From Aquificota bacterium (GTDB lineage: Bacteria > Aquificota > Aquificia > Aquificales > Hydrogenothermaceae): a stretch of DNA of 32,081 nt. The notes under the pieces are model-generated. The model searched no databases and had not been told where the DNA came from. It saw only the letters and a program-made list of their open reading frames with translations. Shown here piece by piece: positions 18,763 through 27,988 of the stretch; position 1 is the stretch's first letter; each line of letters opens with the position of its first letter. The translations under genes and the position numbers were made by a program. Where the stretch lies: NCBI GenBank assembly GCA_013153235.1, contig JAADEU010000015.1:1-32081 (forward strand). The letters are read 5' to 3'.

Positions 18763-19761
18763 ATGAAAGTTGTAGCAGTAGGTGGAGGTACTGGACTTTC
18801 TTCCCTGTTAAGGGGAATAAAGCACCTTGTACCGGGCACAATCTCCGACCTTTCTGCAATCGTTACCGTTGCGGATAACGGGGGGAGTTCAGGAAGATTA
18901 AGGGAAGAGATGCAGGTTCCTGCTCCTGGAGACATAAGGAACTGCATTGTTGCACTTGCAGAGGATGAGGATGTTCTGGCAAAGGTCTTCCAGTACAGAT
19001 TTCAGGAAGGGGAAGGGCTGAAAGGACATTCCTTTGGAAATCTGTTTCTGTCGGTTTTAACAAAAATAACAGGAAACTTTCTGGATGCCGTTGAGATAAC
19101 ATCTGACATCCTGAAAATAAAAGGTAGAATAATACCATCAACCGATGAGCTTGTTGATATAGTTGCCGAGTTTACAGACGGGGCGGTAATAAAGGGTGAG
19201 ACCCAGATAACAGAATACGGAAAAAAACTGAAAGGAAAAATAAAGAAGATATGGCTTGAGCCTTCTGATGTAAAGGCTCCACCGGAGGCGGTTGAAAAAA
19301 TCCTCGGTGCAGACTTTATAATCCTGGGTCCAGGAAGTCTGTATACCAGTATTATCCCGAATCTCCTTGTTAAAGAGATAAAAGAGGCCATACTGAATAC
19401 AAAGGCTTACAAGATATACATCTGTAACGTTATGACCCAGTATGGAGAGACAGACAGATTTTCAGCCTCTGACCATATAAAGGCCCTGCACAGAATAGTT
19501 GGAAAACCATTTATCGATGCAGCTGTGGTCAACACCACAGCACCGCCTGATGAGCTGATAAGAAAGTACATGAAGGAAAATGCAGAGCCTGTAACGGCAG
19601 ACCTGGGGGACATATCAAGGATGGGTATAACGGTTTTTGGTGAGGACCTTCTTGAAATTGGCAGTTATGTAAGACATAATCCTGATAAACTTGCAAAAAC
19701 ACTGGTGAAAATCTTCGAAATTATTGACAAAGAAGGAATAAATAGAAGACGTATTGTTTGA
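18763..19761 (+). CDS. yvcK: YvcK/CofD-like protein (gluconeogenesis factor family)
   Basis: MKVVAVGGGTGLSSLLRGIKH, TVADNGGSSGRLREEMQVPAPGDIRNCIVALA, GHSFGNLFLS, LGPGSLYTSIIPNLLV. Confidence 0.93.
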   Translation: MKVVAVGGGTGLSSLLRGIKHLVPGTISDLSAIVTVADNGGSSGRLREEMQVPAPGDIRNCIVALAEDEDVLAKVFQYRFQEGEGLKGHSFGNLFLSVLTKITGNFLDAVEITSDILKIKGRIIPSTDELVDIVAEFTDGAVIKGETQITEYGKKLKGKIKKIWLEPSDVKAPPEAVEKILGADFIILGPGSLYTSIIPNLLVKEIKEAILNTKAYKIYICNVMTQYGETDRFSASDHIKALHRIVGKPFIDAAVVNTTAPPDELIRKYMKENAEPVTADLGDISRMGITVFGEDLLEIGSYVRHNPDKLAKTLVKIFEIIDKEGINRRRIV

Positions 19762-21332
19762 TGAAAAGGTACATAATACCATTTGATACCCAGAGTCTTC
19801 CTGTAAAAGAAGTTGATACTGTTATTATAGGTGCAGGTATAGCAGGACTGAGTGCTGCAAACCAGCTGGTCAAACTGGGCATCAGACCTCTAATCATAAC
19901 GAAAAAGCCCCCCTCAATTTCAAACTCCTTCCTTGCCCAGGGTGGAATTGCCGCTGCAATCCACAGGGATGACGACCCACAGCTCCACTACAGGGATACC
20001 CTGAATGCAGGAAGGGGTATATGCGTGGAAAAAAATGTAAGGGTACTTGTGGAAGAAGGACTTGAGAGGGTTGTTGACCTTCTCAATATAGGCGTTCCAT
20101 TTGACAGGGACAGTGAAGGCAGGGTGCTTCTCACCAAAGAAGGGGGACACTCCAGAAGGAGGGTCCTGCATGTAAAGGACAAAACCGGTTCGGCAATAGG
20201 TTCTGTTCTTTATTCCCAGATAAAGGACAGAGTGGAGTTCCTTGAAGGGTATTATCTTGAGGAGATTCTGACAGATGAAGGCAGATATGCCGGTATTATC
20301 ATCACCGACGGGGAAAAACATTATCTGATTCGGAGCAAATCCCTGGTACTTGCCACAGGAGGGTACAGCTCTATATACCTGAGAAACACATCTGCGTATA
20401 AAATATCAGGGGATGCGATAGGTGCAGCATTCAGGGCAGGATGTGTTCTGGCCGATTTGGAGTTTGTCCAGTTCCATCCAACTGCACTGTATCTTGAGGG
20501 GCAGCCTGCATATCTGATTACTGAGGCTGTAAGGGGAGAAGGAGCGGTTCTTATTGATGACACAGGGAGCCGTTTTGTGGATGAGATGAAACCCAGGGAT
20601 GAGGTTGCAAGGGCAATATTTAAGAAGTACGCAGAAGGAAGGAAGGTGTATCTCGACCTTAACCCTTTACTGAAAAAGGGAATTTCCATAAAAGAGAGAT
20701 TTCCCACCGTATATGCACTGCTTGATAATTTTGGATTCACAGACAGTTACACGGTACCGGTGAGTCCGGCTGCCCACTACTCTATAGGGGGTATCCAGGC
20801 AACGGCGAATGGAAAGACCTCTGTGGAGGGTGTGTTTGCAGTTGGGGAAAGCTCATGTACAGGTATCCACGGGGCAAACAGACTTGCCAGTAACTCACTC
20901 CTTGAATGTGTGACCTTCGGTTACAAGACAGGATATGCTGTTTTTATATATAATATGTATGCTGATATAAACAGGAAGAGATTAAAATCCCAGCCATCCG
21001 GGACGAAATTATTAACCAGAGAGGAAAGGTTCAATTACCTCAGGACATTGAAGGAAGTTATGTGGAAGTACGTTGGACTTGAAAGGTCAAGGAGTGGGCT
21101 GGAAAAGGCCCTGGGGGATATATCTGCCCTGGGGGAAAAACTGGAAAACTACTCAAATAGCAGGTATTTACTGGACCTTGTATACTTATCAAAAGGTATA
21201 ATATTATCGGCATTAAACAGGGAGGAAAGTCGGGGTACCCATTACAGACTGGACTTTCCTGAGGAAAAAGAGGCTTACAAAAAGCATACAAAGATTTATA
21301 ATGATTTAAAAATAAAACTGGAGGTAAATTAG
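19761..21332 (+). CDS. nadB: L-aspartate oxidase
   Basis: VDTVIIGAGIAGLSAANQLVKLG, FLAQGGIAAA, EFVQFHPTALY, PAAHYSIGGIQATANGKTSVEGVFAVGESSCTGIHGANRLASNSLLE; TGATG overlap with yvcK. Confidence 0.95.
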   Translation: MKRYIIPFDTQSLPVKEVDTVIIGAGIAGLSAANQLVKLGIRPLIITKKPPSISNSFLAQGGIAAAIHRDDDPQLHYRDTLNAGRGICVEKNVRVLVEEGLERVVDLLNIGVPFDRDSEGRVLLTKEGGHSRRRVLHVKDKTGSAIGSVLYSQIKDRVEFLEGYYLEEILTDEGRYAGIIITDGEKHYLIRSKSLVLATGGYSSIYLRNTSAYKISGDAIGAAFRAGCVLADLEFVQFHPTALYLEGQPAYLITEAVRGEGAVLIDDTGSRFVDEMKPRDEVARAIFKKYAEGRKVYLDLNPLLKKGISIKERFPTVYALLDNFGFTDSYTVPVSPAAHYSIGGIQATANGKTSVEGVFAVGESSCTGIHGANRLASNSLLECVTFGYKTGYAVFIYNMYADINRKRLKSQPSGTKLLTREERFNYLRTLKEVMWKYVGLERSRSGLEKALGDISALGEKLENYSNSRYLLDLVYLSKGIILSALNREESRGTHYRLDFPEEKEAYKKHTKIYNDLKIKLEVN

Positions 21333-21334
21333 TC

Positions 21335-21853
21335 ATTCAGGAGTTAAGAGTTAACAGGCAAATCAGAGCCAGAGAGGTCAGGCTCATTGATGAGAATGGT
21401 CAGAACAGAGGGATAGTTCCTATTGAGGAAGCTCTAAGGCTTGCTGAAGAGAGGAATCTTGACCTTGTGGAAGTGTCTCCAAATGCCAATCCCCCTGTTT
21501 GCAAAATAATGGACTACGGCAAGTACAAGTTTGAGCAGAAGAAAAAGGAGAAAGAGGCCAAGAAAAAACAGCGGGCCAAAATGCAGAACGTTAAAGAGAT
21601 TAAATTCAGAATAAAAATCGAGGACCACGACTACCAGACCAAGGTAAGGCATATCAGGGAATTTATAGAAGAAGGGGACAAGGTAAAGGTATGGATTTGG
21701 TTCAGGGGAAGGGAAAATGTTCACCCTGAGCTCGGTGAAAAGCTGGCCAACAGAATAATAGAGGACCTTTCAGATATTGCCAGGGTTGAGAAGCCCCCTA
21801 AAAAAGAGGGAAGAAATATGCTCTTTACCCTCGTTCCAAAGACGCAGAAGTAG
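21335..21853 (+). CDS. infC: Translation initiation factor IF-3, AUU start codon
   Basis: From ATT at 21335: (M)QELRVNRQIRAREVRLIDENGQNRGIVPIEEALRLAEERNLDLVEVSPNANPPVCKIMDYGKYKFEQKKKEKEAKKKQ...; full IF3 N-domain. SD ggagg at 21320-21324. The ORF track starts 44 codons too late. Confidence 0.95.
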   Translation: MQELRVNRQIRAREVRLIDENGQNRGIVPIEEALRLAEERNLDLVEVSPNANPPVCKIMDYGKYKFEQKKKEKEAKKKQRAKMQNVKEIKFRIKIEDHDYQTKVRHIREFIEEGDKVKVWIWFRGRENVHPELGEKLANRIIEDLSDIARVEKPPKKEGRNMLFTLVPKTQK

Positions 21854-22429
21854 CTATCTGGCTTTTAAATAAACACAGTAAATTCTCTGCAGAACGGTGA
21901 TTGTTGCACCGGCAGATATGATTATAAGACCCGCAACGGGAATACCCAGGAGAAGGGTCAGTATCAGAACTGCTGACCTTTTTGCCCTTTCCATAATTCC
22001 TGTTTTACAGTCAATACCGAGACCTTCAGCCCTTGCCCTTGCATAACTTACAGTGTAAGAAATCATTGCTGTATACACCGCAAGGGCCAAAATGGCAGAG
22101 CTGTCTTTAAAGTAAAAGCCTATGGCCACAACAGGTAAAAAGTCAGAGAATCTATCAATTACAGAGTCCAGAAATGCACCGAATGTAGAATTTTGATTGA
22201 ATTTCCGTGCAAGGGTCCCATCAAGGGCGTCACATATATTTCCTGCAAGTAAAAACAGAGCCCCTGTAAAGAAATCTCCCTTCAGAATAAAGTATGAACC
22301 TGCCGTTACCAGAATAAGGCCTGACACGGTAAGCATATTTGGTGTGATTCCTGCCCTGTATAGCAGCTTTACAAATGGCAGGACAGCTTCTTCAAAAGCC
22401 GGTTTAATCTGCTTTATTATCTGACTCAT
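21854..22429 (-). CDS. CDP-alcohol phosphatidyltransferase family protein
   Basis: CDP-alcohol motif DALDGTLARKFNQNSTFGAFLDSVIDR plus multiple TM segments. Confidence 0.92.
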   Translation of the reverse strand: MSQIIKQIKPAFEEAVLPFVKLLYRAGITPNMLTVSGLILVTAGSYFILKGDFFTGALFLLAGNICDALDGTLARKFNQNSTFGAFLDSVIDRFSDFLPVVAIGFYFKDSSAILALAVYTAMISYTVSYARARAEGLGIDCKTGIMERAKRSAVLILTLLLGIPVAGLIIISAGATITVLQRIYCVYLKAR

Positions 22430-23051
22430 AAAAATCCCTTACGGTATCTATAAATTTTTTTACCCTGGTCATGTCCTTAACACCCGGTCGAACCTCAAGT
22501 TTTGATGATGCATCAACACCGGCAGGTCTAATCTGTTCAAGTAGCTGTCCAACATTTTCAGGGGACAGTCCACCGGATAGGACTGTCATCGGATATATAT
22601 CCACTGCTTTTTTTGCCAGTTGGGGCTCAATCTGTTTTCCTGTTCCACCGTAGGCTTTTTCCGAGTATGCATCAATCAAAACAGGAACACCGGTCTTTCC
22701 GTACAGCTCAACCTTTTCCAGGTCTTTTTCATCTTTTATACGGAGTGCCTTTATAACCCTTCCTTCAGGAAGGTCCCTTATCAGCCCGACAGGTTCCTCC
22801 CCATGTAGCTGAACCATATCCACAACATCAAGGAGGTTCTGGAGGATTTTCAGGTCCTGATTGACGGTCACAGCAACAGAAATGGCCCTCCCTTTTATGC
22901 CGGCTGATATTTCCCCGATTACTTCCAGCGGTACATGTCTGGGGCTTTTCTCAAAAAATATCATCCCTATGTGGGTGGCACCTGCCTGTGCCGTTTCTTC
23001 AGCCTGTTTCCTGTCTGTTAAGCCACAGATTTTTAGTATGTATTCCTTCAT
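22404..23051 (-). CDS. trpF: Phosphoribosylanthranilate isomerase
   Basis: KICGLTDRKQAEETAQAGATHIGMIFFEKSPRHV, VQLHGEE, LSGGLSPENV, GVDASSKLEVRPGVKD. Confidence 0.96.
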   Translation of the reverse strand: MKEYILKICGLTDRKQAEETAQAGATHIGMIFFEKSPRHVPLEVIGEISAGIKGRAISVAVTVNQDLKILQNLLDVVDMVQLHGEEPVGLIRDLPEGRVIKALRIKDEKDLEKVELYGKTGVPVLIDAYSEKAYGGTGKQIEPQLAKKAVDIYPMTVLSGGLSPENVGQLLEQIRPAGVDASSKLEVRPGVKDMTRVKKFIDTVRDFYESDNKAD

Positions 23052-23653
23052 ATTGCCTCAAGCTGTCTTATGTATATACGGAATATCTCCTTCCCATCCT
23101 GTTTAATCTGTATTTTATGAATCTTTCCATCTTCATAAAAATAATCGGCTGAAAAATCTCTGTAGACTATCCTTTCAAGTCTTTTTCCCCTGTATATCAG
23201 ACGGGAGTCATTCTGAAATATTATAAGCTCGGCCCCGTTACATACATATCTGGCACCGTCTGTGATAACCGGTCTGCCTGTCAGCAGGTCTTTCAGGTCA
23301 AACGGTATCCTGACATTCAGATAATCCCAGTAAACATCAAGTTCCCTGCCGCATATTCTGTCTTCTTTTCCTGTACTTACGCATATGGTGTCTTTCTGGT
23401 AGCTTATGGAAAACAGTTTCTTTCCAAAGGGGGAGCGTACGCTCAGTTTTGTTTCTTTACCCAGTTTTCCGTAAAAAACCAGATAAATCCCGTGTACAAA
23501 GAGATTTCCCCTGATTCTGTAGTCCTTTTGCTTCTCTGACTCTTTTTTTATCTGCTCAAATCTGATACTGCAGTTTTCCTTTTTTAGAAGTGGAGCACAG
23601 GAAGTTACAAACAGAATAATAGCTGTTAAAAAAAGGACGGCCGGTTTTCTCAT
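23048..23653 (-). CDS. LolB-like outer-membrane lipoprotein (putative)
   Basis: Lipobox VTSC; RIRGNLFVHGIYLVFYGKLGKETKLSVRSPFGKKLFSISYQKDTICV...VRIPFDLKDLLTGRPV follows the LolB beta-half-barrel pattern (sPfG, lP..L..ll.G). Confidence 0.55.
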   Translation of the reverse strand: MRKPAVLFLTAIILFVTSCAPLLKKENCSIRFEQIKKESEKQKDYRIRGNLFVHGIYLVFYGKLGKETKLSVRSPFGKKLFSISYQKDTICVSTGKEDRICGRELDVYWDYLNVRIPFDLKDLLTGRPVITDGARYVCNGAELIIFQNDSRLIYRGKRLERIVYRDFSADYFYEDGKIHKIQIKQDGKEIFRIYIRQLEAI

Positions 23654-25341
23654 TTTTCCAGATTTTTCAGTTTCTGGATTATCCTGTCTTTAAGTCCAGG
23701 TTCACCCTCAACCCCTGTTTCCTGTATAATTCTGAGTGCTTTTTTGTAGTATTTCAGTGCTTCTTCCTTTTTTCCCATAGCCTCAAGAACCTCTGCAAGG
23801 TGCTCTGTCAGAATAGGGTCGTCAGGTAGCATTTCCAGTGCTTTTTTTATAAGCTCGTAGGCCTCTTTATACCTGCCCTTTTTGAAATACCCCCATCCCA
23901 GACTGTCCAGATATGCCGGATTGTCTGGTGATAGTTCCAGTGCCTTTTTTACCAGCTCAATACCTTTATCTATGGCAATTCCCCTGTTGATGTAGGAATA
24001 TCCCAGGTAGTTCAGGGCGTCTGGGAAGTTAGGTCTCAGCTGTATTGCCTTCAGAAGGGCTTTTTCTGCCTTTTCCCAGTCATCAAGCTTGTCATAGAAC
24101 ACCCCTTCGTAGAAGTAAAGTACAGGGTCATCCGGGGCTTTTTTTATTGCCTCTTTTACTATCTCAAGGGCCTTTTCTGTATTCCCCCTCTCGTCCTCAA
24201 GCTCTGCCATCATAAGCAGCAGTCTGTGGTCCTGCGGGTTTATCTGGTACATTCTCTTCACAATATCAATTGCAAGGTCAAACTTTTTCTGTTTTACATA
24301 TACCTCGGCCAGCCTTTCAAGGACGTCAAGGTCGTCGGGTCTTTCTTCAAGTACTTTCAGGTATAGCTGTTCTGCCAGTCTGTACTTGCCCAGACTTTCA
24401 TATGCCATCCCCAGTATCATTGCGACGGCCATGTTGTCTGGGTTCTTGGCGTAAAGGGCCTCCAGCTCCTTTACAACTTCCTTTGCCTTGTTTTCCTTCA
24501 GGTACAGCAGGAATTTCTTAAACAGTGCATCTTTATTTTCCGGGTCCAGCTCAACTATTTTGTTTATTATTTTCTCTGCCTTCGCATCCTGGTCTGTCTG
24601 AACGTAAATCTGGAATAGCCTGTTCAGGGCCTCGATATTTTCCGGGTCTTTTTCGAGGACCTTTTTGTAAACTTCTTCAGCCTTTTTCCACTGTCTGTCC
24701 TGTGAGTATATTGTCCCGAGGAGTGTAAAGGCGGATGTGTACAGTGGGTCTATCTCCACAGCCTTTTTCAGATACTTAATTGCCTTTTCCTTTTCTCCTT
24801 TAAACAGGTATATCCTTGCCAGAACGTAGTATATTCTGGCATCATCTGGCTTTATTTTGAGAAGTTCTTTGAGTGTTTTCTCTGCCTCGTCGACCCTGTT
24901 TTCCTTAAAGTAGATATCAACCAGATATGATAGAAGTCTTTCATTCTGGGGAAACTTTTTTATCCCCTCAAGTAGTATTTTTTCTGCCTTTTTATACTCC
25001 TTGAGCCTTGAGTACATGGAGGCAAAATATACATAAACATCGGGATTGTTCTTTTTTTTGTCAAAAAATCTTTTGTAGTAAAGCTCTATAAATCTGGCAG
25101 CCTTTTTCCTGTCCCCTGAGTGGAGGGCAATTCTTACGGCATCCTGATACAGGGATTCTTCGTCTGGGGCGAGTTTTATGGCTTTTTCGCAGTACTTCAG
25201 TGCCAGCTGGAACTTGCCTTCACTTTCGGCATATTTACACGCGGTGTAATAAAAATAAATATTTCCCCTTTCCTTGCCGCTTACAGGTACGCAGGCACAG
25301 ATAACCGCGGTAAAAAAAATAAAAATAAGTTTTTTACCCAT
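23650..25341 (-). CDS. Exported TPR-repeat protein
   Basis: N-terminal signal sequence MGKKLIFIFFTAVICACVPVSG; many TPR units (e.g. ARIYYVLARIYLFKGEKEKAIKYLKKAVEIDPLY). Confidence 0.92.
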   Translation of the reverse strand: MGKKLIFIFFTAVICACVPVSGKERGNIYFYYTACKYAESEGKFQLALKYCEKAIKLAPDEESLYQDAVRIALHSGDRKKAARFIELYYKRFFDKKKNNPDVYVYFASMYSRLKEYKKAEKILLEGIKKFPQNERLLSYLVDIYFKENRVDEAEKTLKELLKIKPDDARIYYVLARIYLFKGEKEKAIKYLKKAVEIDPLYTSAFTLLGTIYSQDRQWKKAEEVYKKVLEKDPENIEALNRLFQIYVQTDQDAKAEKIINKIVELDPENKDALFKKFLLYLKENKAKEVVKELEALYAKNPDNMAVAMILGMAYESLGKYRLAEQLYLKVLEERPDDLDVLERLAEVYVKQKKFDLAIDIVKRMYQINPQDHRLLLMMAELEDERGNTEKALEIVKEAIKKAPDDPVLYFYEGVFYDKLDDWEKAEKALLKAIQLRPNFPDALNYLGYSYINRGIAIDKGIELVKKALELSPDNPAYLDSLGWGYFKKGRYKEAYELIKKALEMLPDDPILTEHLAEVLEAMGKKEEALKYYKKALRIIQETGVEGEPGLKDRIIQKLKNLEK

Positions 25342-25346
25342 AATTT

Positions 25347-26237
25347 TTACCTTTTCCTTACAATCAGAACCGGAACAGGAGAGTTTTTAACAACCTTCAT
25401 TGCTATAGTTCCCAGGAAGAATCTCTTTATGTCCTTCCTCTGTCTTTTTCCCACAACGACCATATCAGGATTAAAGTCCTTGATTGCCTCCAGTATGGCA
25501 ACGGCCGGTTCTGCCTTTATTATTTCAAAATCGACTTTAATGCTGTCTTCCTTTTCTAATTTTTCTTTCAGCTCCTTCAGAAGTGAAATCTTCTTCTGGA
25601 ATACTGTTTCGTAAATGTGGGCGAAGTGGGCAAATCCTTCCTCTGTATCTGCGTGGATTATATCAATCTCGGCGCCTACTTTTTTTGCAATTTCCTTGGC
25701 CGTTTCAAGTGCTTCTATTGAGTTAGGCAGAAAGTCGTACCCCACCAGCAACTTTTTGATGTTATCTACAGACTTTCCTTTCACAACCAGAACAGAAGAA
25801 CGGGCTTTGTTTACGATTTTTTCTGCCTCATTGCCCAGAAGGATGCTTTCTGTCAGGGCATTTTTGTGGGCACCTATTACAACAAGGTCAAAATTTCCCT
25901 GTTCGCATATCTCAAGTATCTCTTCGGCTATATCCCCTGTTTTTACTATGTATGATGTTTTTATCCCTTCCCTTTCATTAATCTGGGATGCAATTTCCTC
26001 TAATTTTTTTCCCGCTTCTTCTGTTAGGCGTTCAACTGTCTCAACGATTTTTTTGAACTCTTCCGGGTCAACCAGAGGCTCAAGGTCATCAAGGGCCACA
26101 GGGAATATGGTGTTTTCGATAACATGTACCAGTTTAATCTCACTGTTAAATATCTTTGCTATGTATATGGCAGACTGGAGTATCTGGTCAGTAATGTCTG
26201 TAAAATCAACCCCAACCAGAATTTTTTTAAACTGCAT
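25347..26237 (-). CDS. Universal stress protein with two tandem Usp domains
   Basis: From MQFKKILVGVDFTD; two Usp units, ending VIGAHKNALTESILLGNEAEKIVNKARSSVLVVKG and VVGKRQRKDIKRFFLGTIAMKVVKNSPVPVLIVRKR. Confidence 0.93.
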   Translation of the reverse strand: MQFKKILVGVDFTDITDQILQSAIYIAKIFNSEIKLVHVIENTIFPVALDDLEPLVDPEEFKKIVETVERLTEEAGKKLEEIASQINEREGIKTSYIVKTGDIAEEILEICEQGNFDLVVIGAHKNALTESILLGNEAEKIVNKARSSVLVVKGKSVDNIKKLLVGYDFLPNSIEALETAKEIAKKVGAEIDIIHADTEEGFAHFAHIYETVFQKKISLLKELKEKLEKEDSIKVDFEIIKAEPAVAILEAIKDFNPDMVVVGKRQRKDIKRFFLGTIAMKVVKNSPVPVLIVRKR

Positions 26238-26238
26238 A

Positions 26239-26736
26239 TCACTCTCCTGCCAGTCTGTCTTTTGCGTACTCCATAAGACCGCCGGCCTCAAAGACCTTTT
26301 TCAGACTTTCAGGCAGGGGTTTGAAGCTGTACTCTTTTCCTTTTGTTCTGTTGATGATTTTTCCTGCGTCCATATCTATCTCTATGATGTCCCCTTCATC
26401 CGCTTCCCTTGCTGCTTCCGGGGACTCAATAATAGGAAGACCCAGGTTTATTGCATTTCTGTAGAATATTCTGGCAAACGATTCGGCGATGATTGCCCCT
26501 ATTTTTGCACCTTTAAGTGCCAGTGGAGCATGTTCCCTTGAGGAACCACAGCCGAAATTTTTCCCTGCAACGATTATATCCCCGGGCTGTACCTTCTGGG
26601 GAAATTCAGGGTCGGCATCTTCCATAACGTGTTTTGCAAGCTCTTCAGGGTCTGTTGTAACCAGATATCTGGCAGGTATAATCTCATCTGTATTTATGTC
26701 GTCTCCAAACTTCCACACCTTTCCTTCTATTTTCAA
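26239..26736 (-). CDS. leuD: 3-isopropylmalate dehydratase small subunit
   Basis: KVWKFGDDINTDEIIPARYL, GKNFGCGSSREHAPLALKGAKIGAIIAESFARIFYRNAINLGLP; probable TTG start at 26734-26736 after SD caggagg. Confidence 0.94.
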   Translation of the reverse strand: MKIEGKVWKFGDDINTDEIIPARYLVTTDPEELAKHVMEDADPEFPQKVQPGDIIVAGKNFGCGSSREHAPLALKGAKIGAIIAESFARIFYRNAINLGLPIIESPEAAREADEGDIIEIDMDAGKIINRTKGKEYSFKPLPESLKKVFEAGGLMEYAKDRLAGE

Positions 26737-26839
26737 CAGAAAAACCTCCTGCTCAGTAGTTATTTGCGTTTTAATCCAAATAATACCACAAAAGGAGTTT
26801 TCAATGTAAGATATTGATAACAAAGTCCAGAGCAAGGAG

Positions 26840-27889
26840 ATGGGAATGAAGGTTTATTTCTTTGGGGTTGAAGACTGGGAGAAACTCCACATAGAGAGAA
26901 AAATCAGGGAAAAACAGCTCCAGTGTGAGTTTTTCTTTTTTAAGGAAGCCCTTGATGAGACGACTGTGGACAGGGCGAAGGATGCGGATATTGTGAGTGT
27001 TTTTATATACTCTAAACTGACAAAAGAAGTGATTGATAAAATGCCCAATCTGAAGCTAATTATCACCCGTTCCTCAGGGTATGACCACATAGATGTTGAG
27101 TACGCCAGAAAAAAAGGGATAAAGGTAGCCTACATACCCGGGTACGGAAACAATACTGTGGCAGAGTACACATTTGCCCTGATACTCGCCCTTGCCAGAA
27201 AGTTCAAACCGATGATAGAGAATCTTACCCAGGGGATATTTACAAGGGAAGGTTTAATGGGAATAGACATAATGGGGAAGACCATCGGTATAGTTGGAAC
27301 AGGGAGGATAGGTTCCCACGTCGCAAGAATAGCCTACGGTTTTGGAATGAAGATACTTGCCTACGACAGGTCAAAAAACATGGAGCTTATAGAGAAATAC
27401 GGCGTTGAGTATGTAGGACTTGAGGAACTCCTTTCCCGTTCGGATGTTGTGACGGTTCACCTGCCTTACAACAGGGCAACCCATTTTCTGATAAACAGAT
27501 TCAATATCAAACTGATGAAACTGGATGCGATGCTGATAAACACATCAAGGGGTGAGGTTGTTGAGCTTGAGGCAATAGTGGAAGCCCTGAAGGAAGGGAG
27601 ACTTGCAGGTGGCGTCGGTCTGGACACCATAGAAACGGAAATTACCACAGAGGAGGAGCTCCTGAGGAAGACAGGGCTTACCACACTGAAACTCAAAAAG
27701 GCCGTCGAGGCAAAGTACCTCCTCAGCCAGGAAAATGTGATTGTCTCCCCACACCTCGCGTACTACACAAAGGATGCATCTGAAAGGATTCTGGATATGA
27801 CGGTGGACAACATACAGCAGTTTATCCAGACAGGTGAGCTTATCACACCTGTACCTGAACCAGATAAAAGAATGGAATTTTTGGAGTAA
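26840..27889 (+). CDS. D-2-hydroxyacid dehydrogenase (D-lactate dehydrogenase-like)
   Basis: NAD motif IGIVGTGRIGSHVARIA; NTSRGEVV, GVGLDTIE, VSPHLAYYT. Start may be ATG 26846, which is better spaced from aaggag. Confidence 0.92.
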   Translation: MGMKVYFFGVEDWEKLHIERKIREKQLQCEFFFFKEALDETTVDRAKDADIVSVFIYSKLTKEVIDKMPNLKLIITRSSGYDHIDVEYARKKGIKVAYIPGYGNNTVAEYTFALILALARKFKPMIENLTQGIFTREGLMGIDIMGKTIGIVGTGRIGSHVARIAYGFGMKILAYDRSKNMELIEKYGVEYVGLEELLSRSDVVTVHLPYNRATHFLINRFNIKLMKLDAMLINTSRGEVVELEAIVEALKEGRLAGGVGLDTIETEITTEEELLRKTGLTTLKLKKAVEAKYLLSQENVIVSPHLAYYTKDASERILDMTVDNIQQFIQTGELITPVPEPDKRMEFLE

Positions 27890-27957
27890 TAAACTGGTGA
27901 TGTAAACAGGTTCATGCAGACAGATACCAGTTTGTTAAAGGTAAACCGGCCTGTTTA
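27890..27957. repeat. Interleaved inverted repeats (two 8-bp helices) in a convergent intergenic region
   Basis: AAACTGGT 27891-27898 pairs with ACCAGTTT 27926-27933; TAAACAGG 27903-27910 pairs with CCTGTTTA 27950-27957. Confidence 0.5.
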
Positions 27958-27988
27958 AAACGAGAATAGTAGCTTTTGCAAAATCATC

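Noticed and set aside
25615-26541. 308-aa plus ORF antisense to usp and leuD
   Set aside because: Crosses two well-recognised genes; composition typical of antisense.
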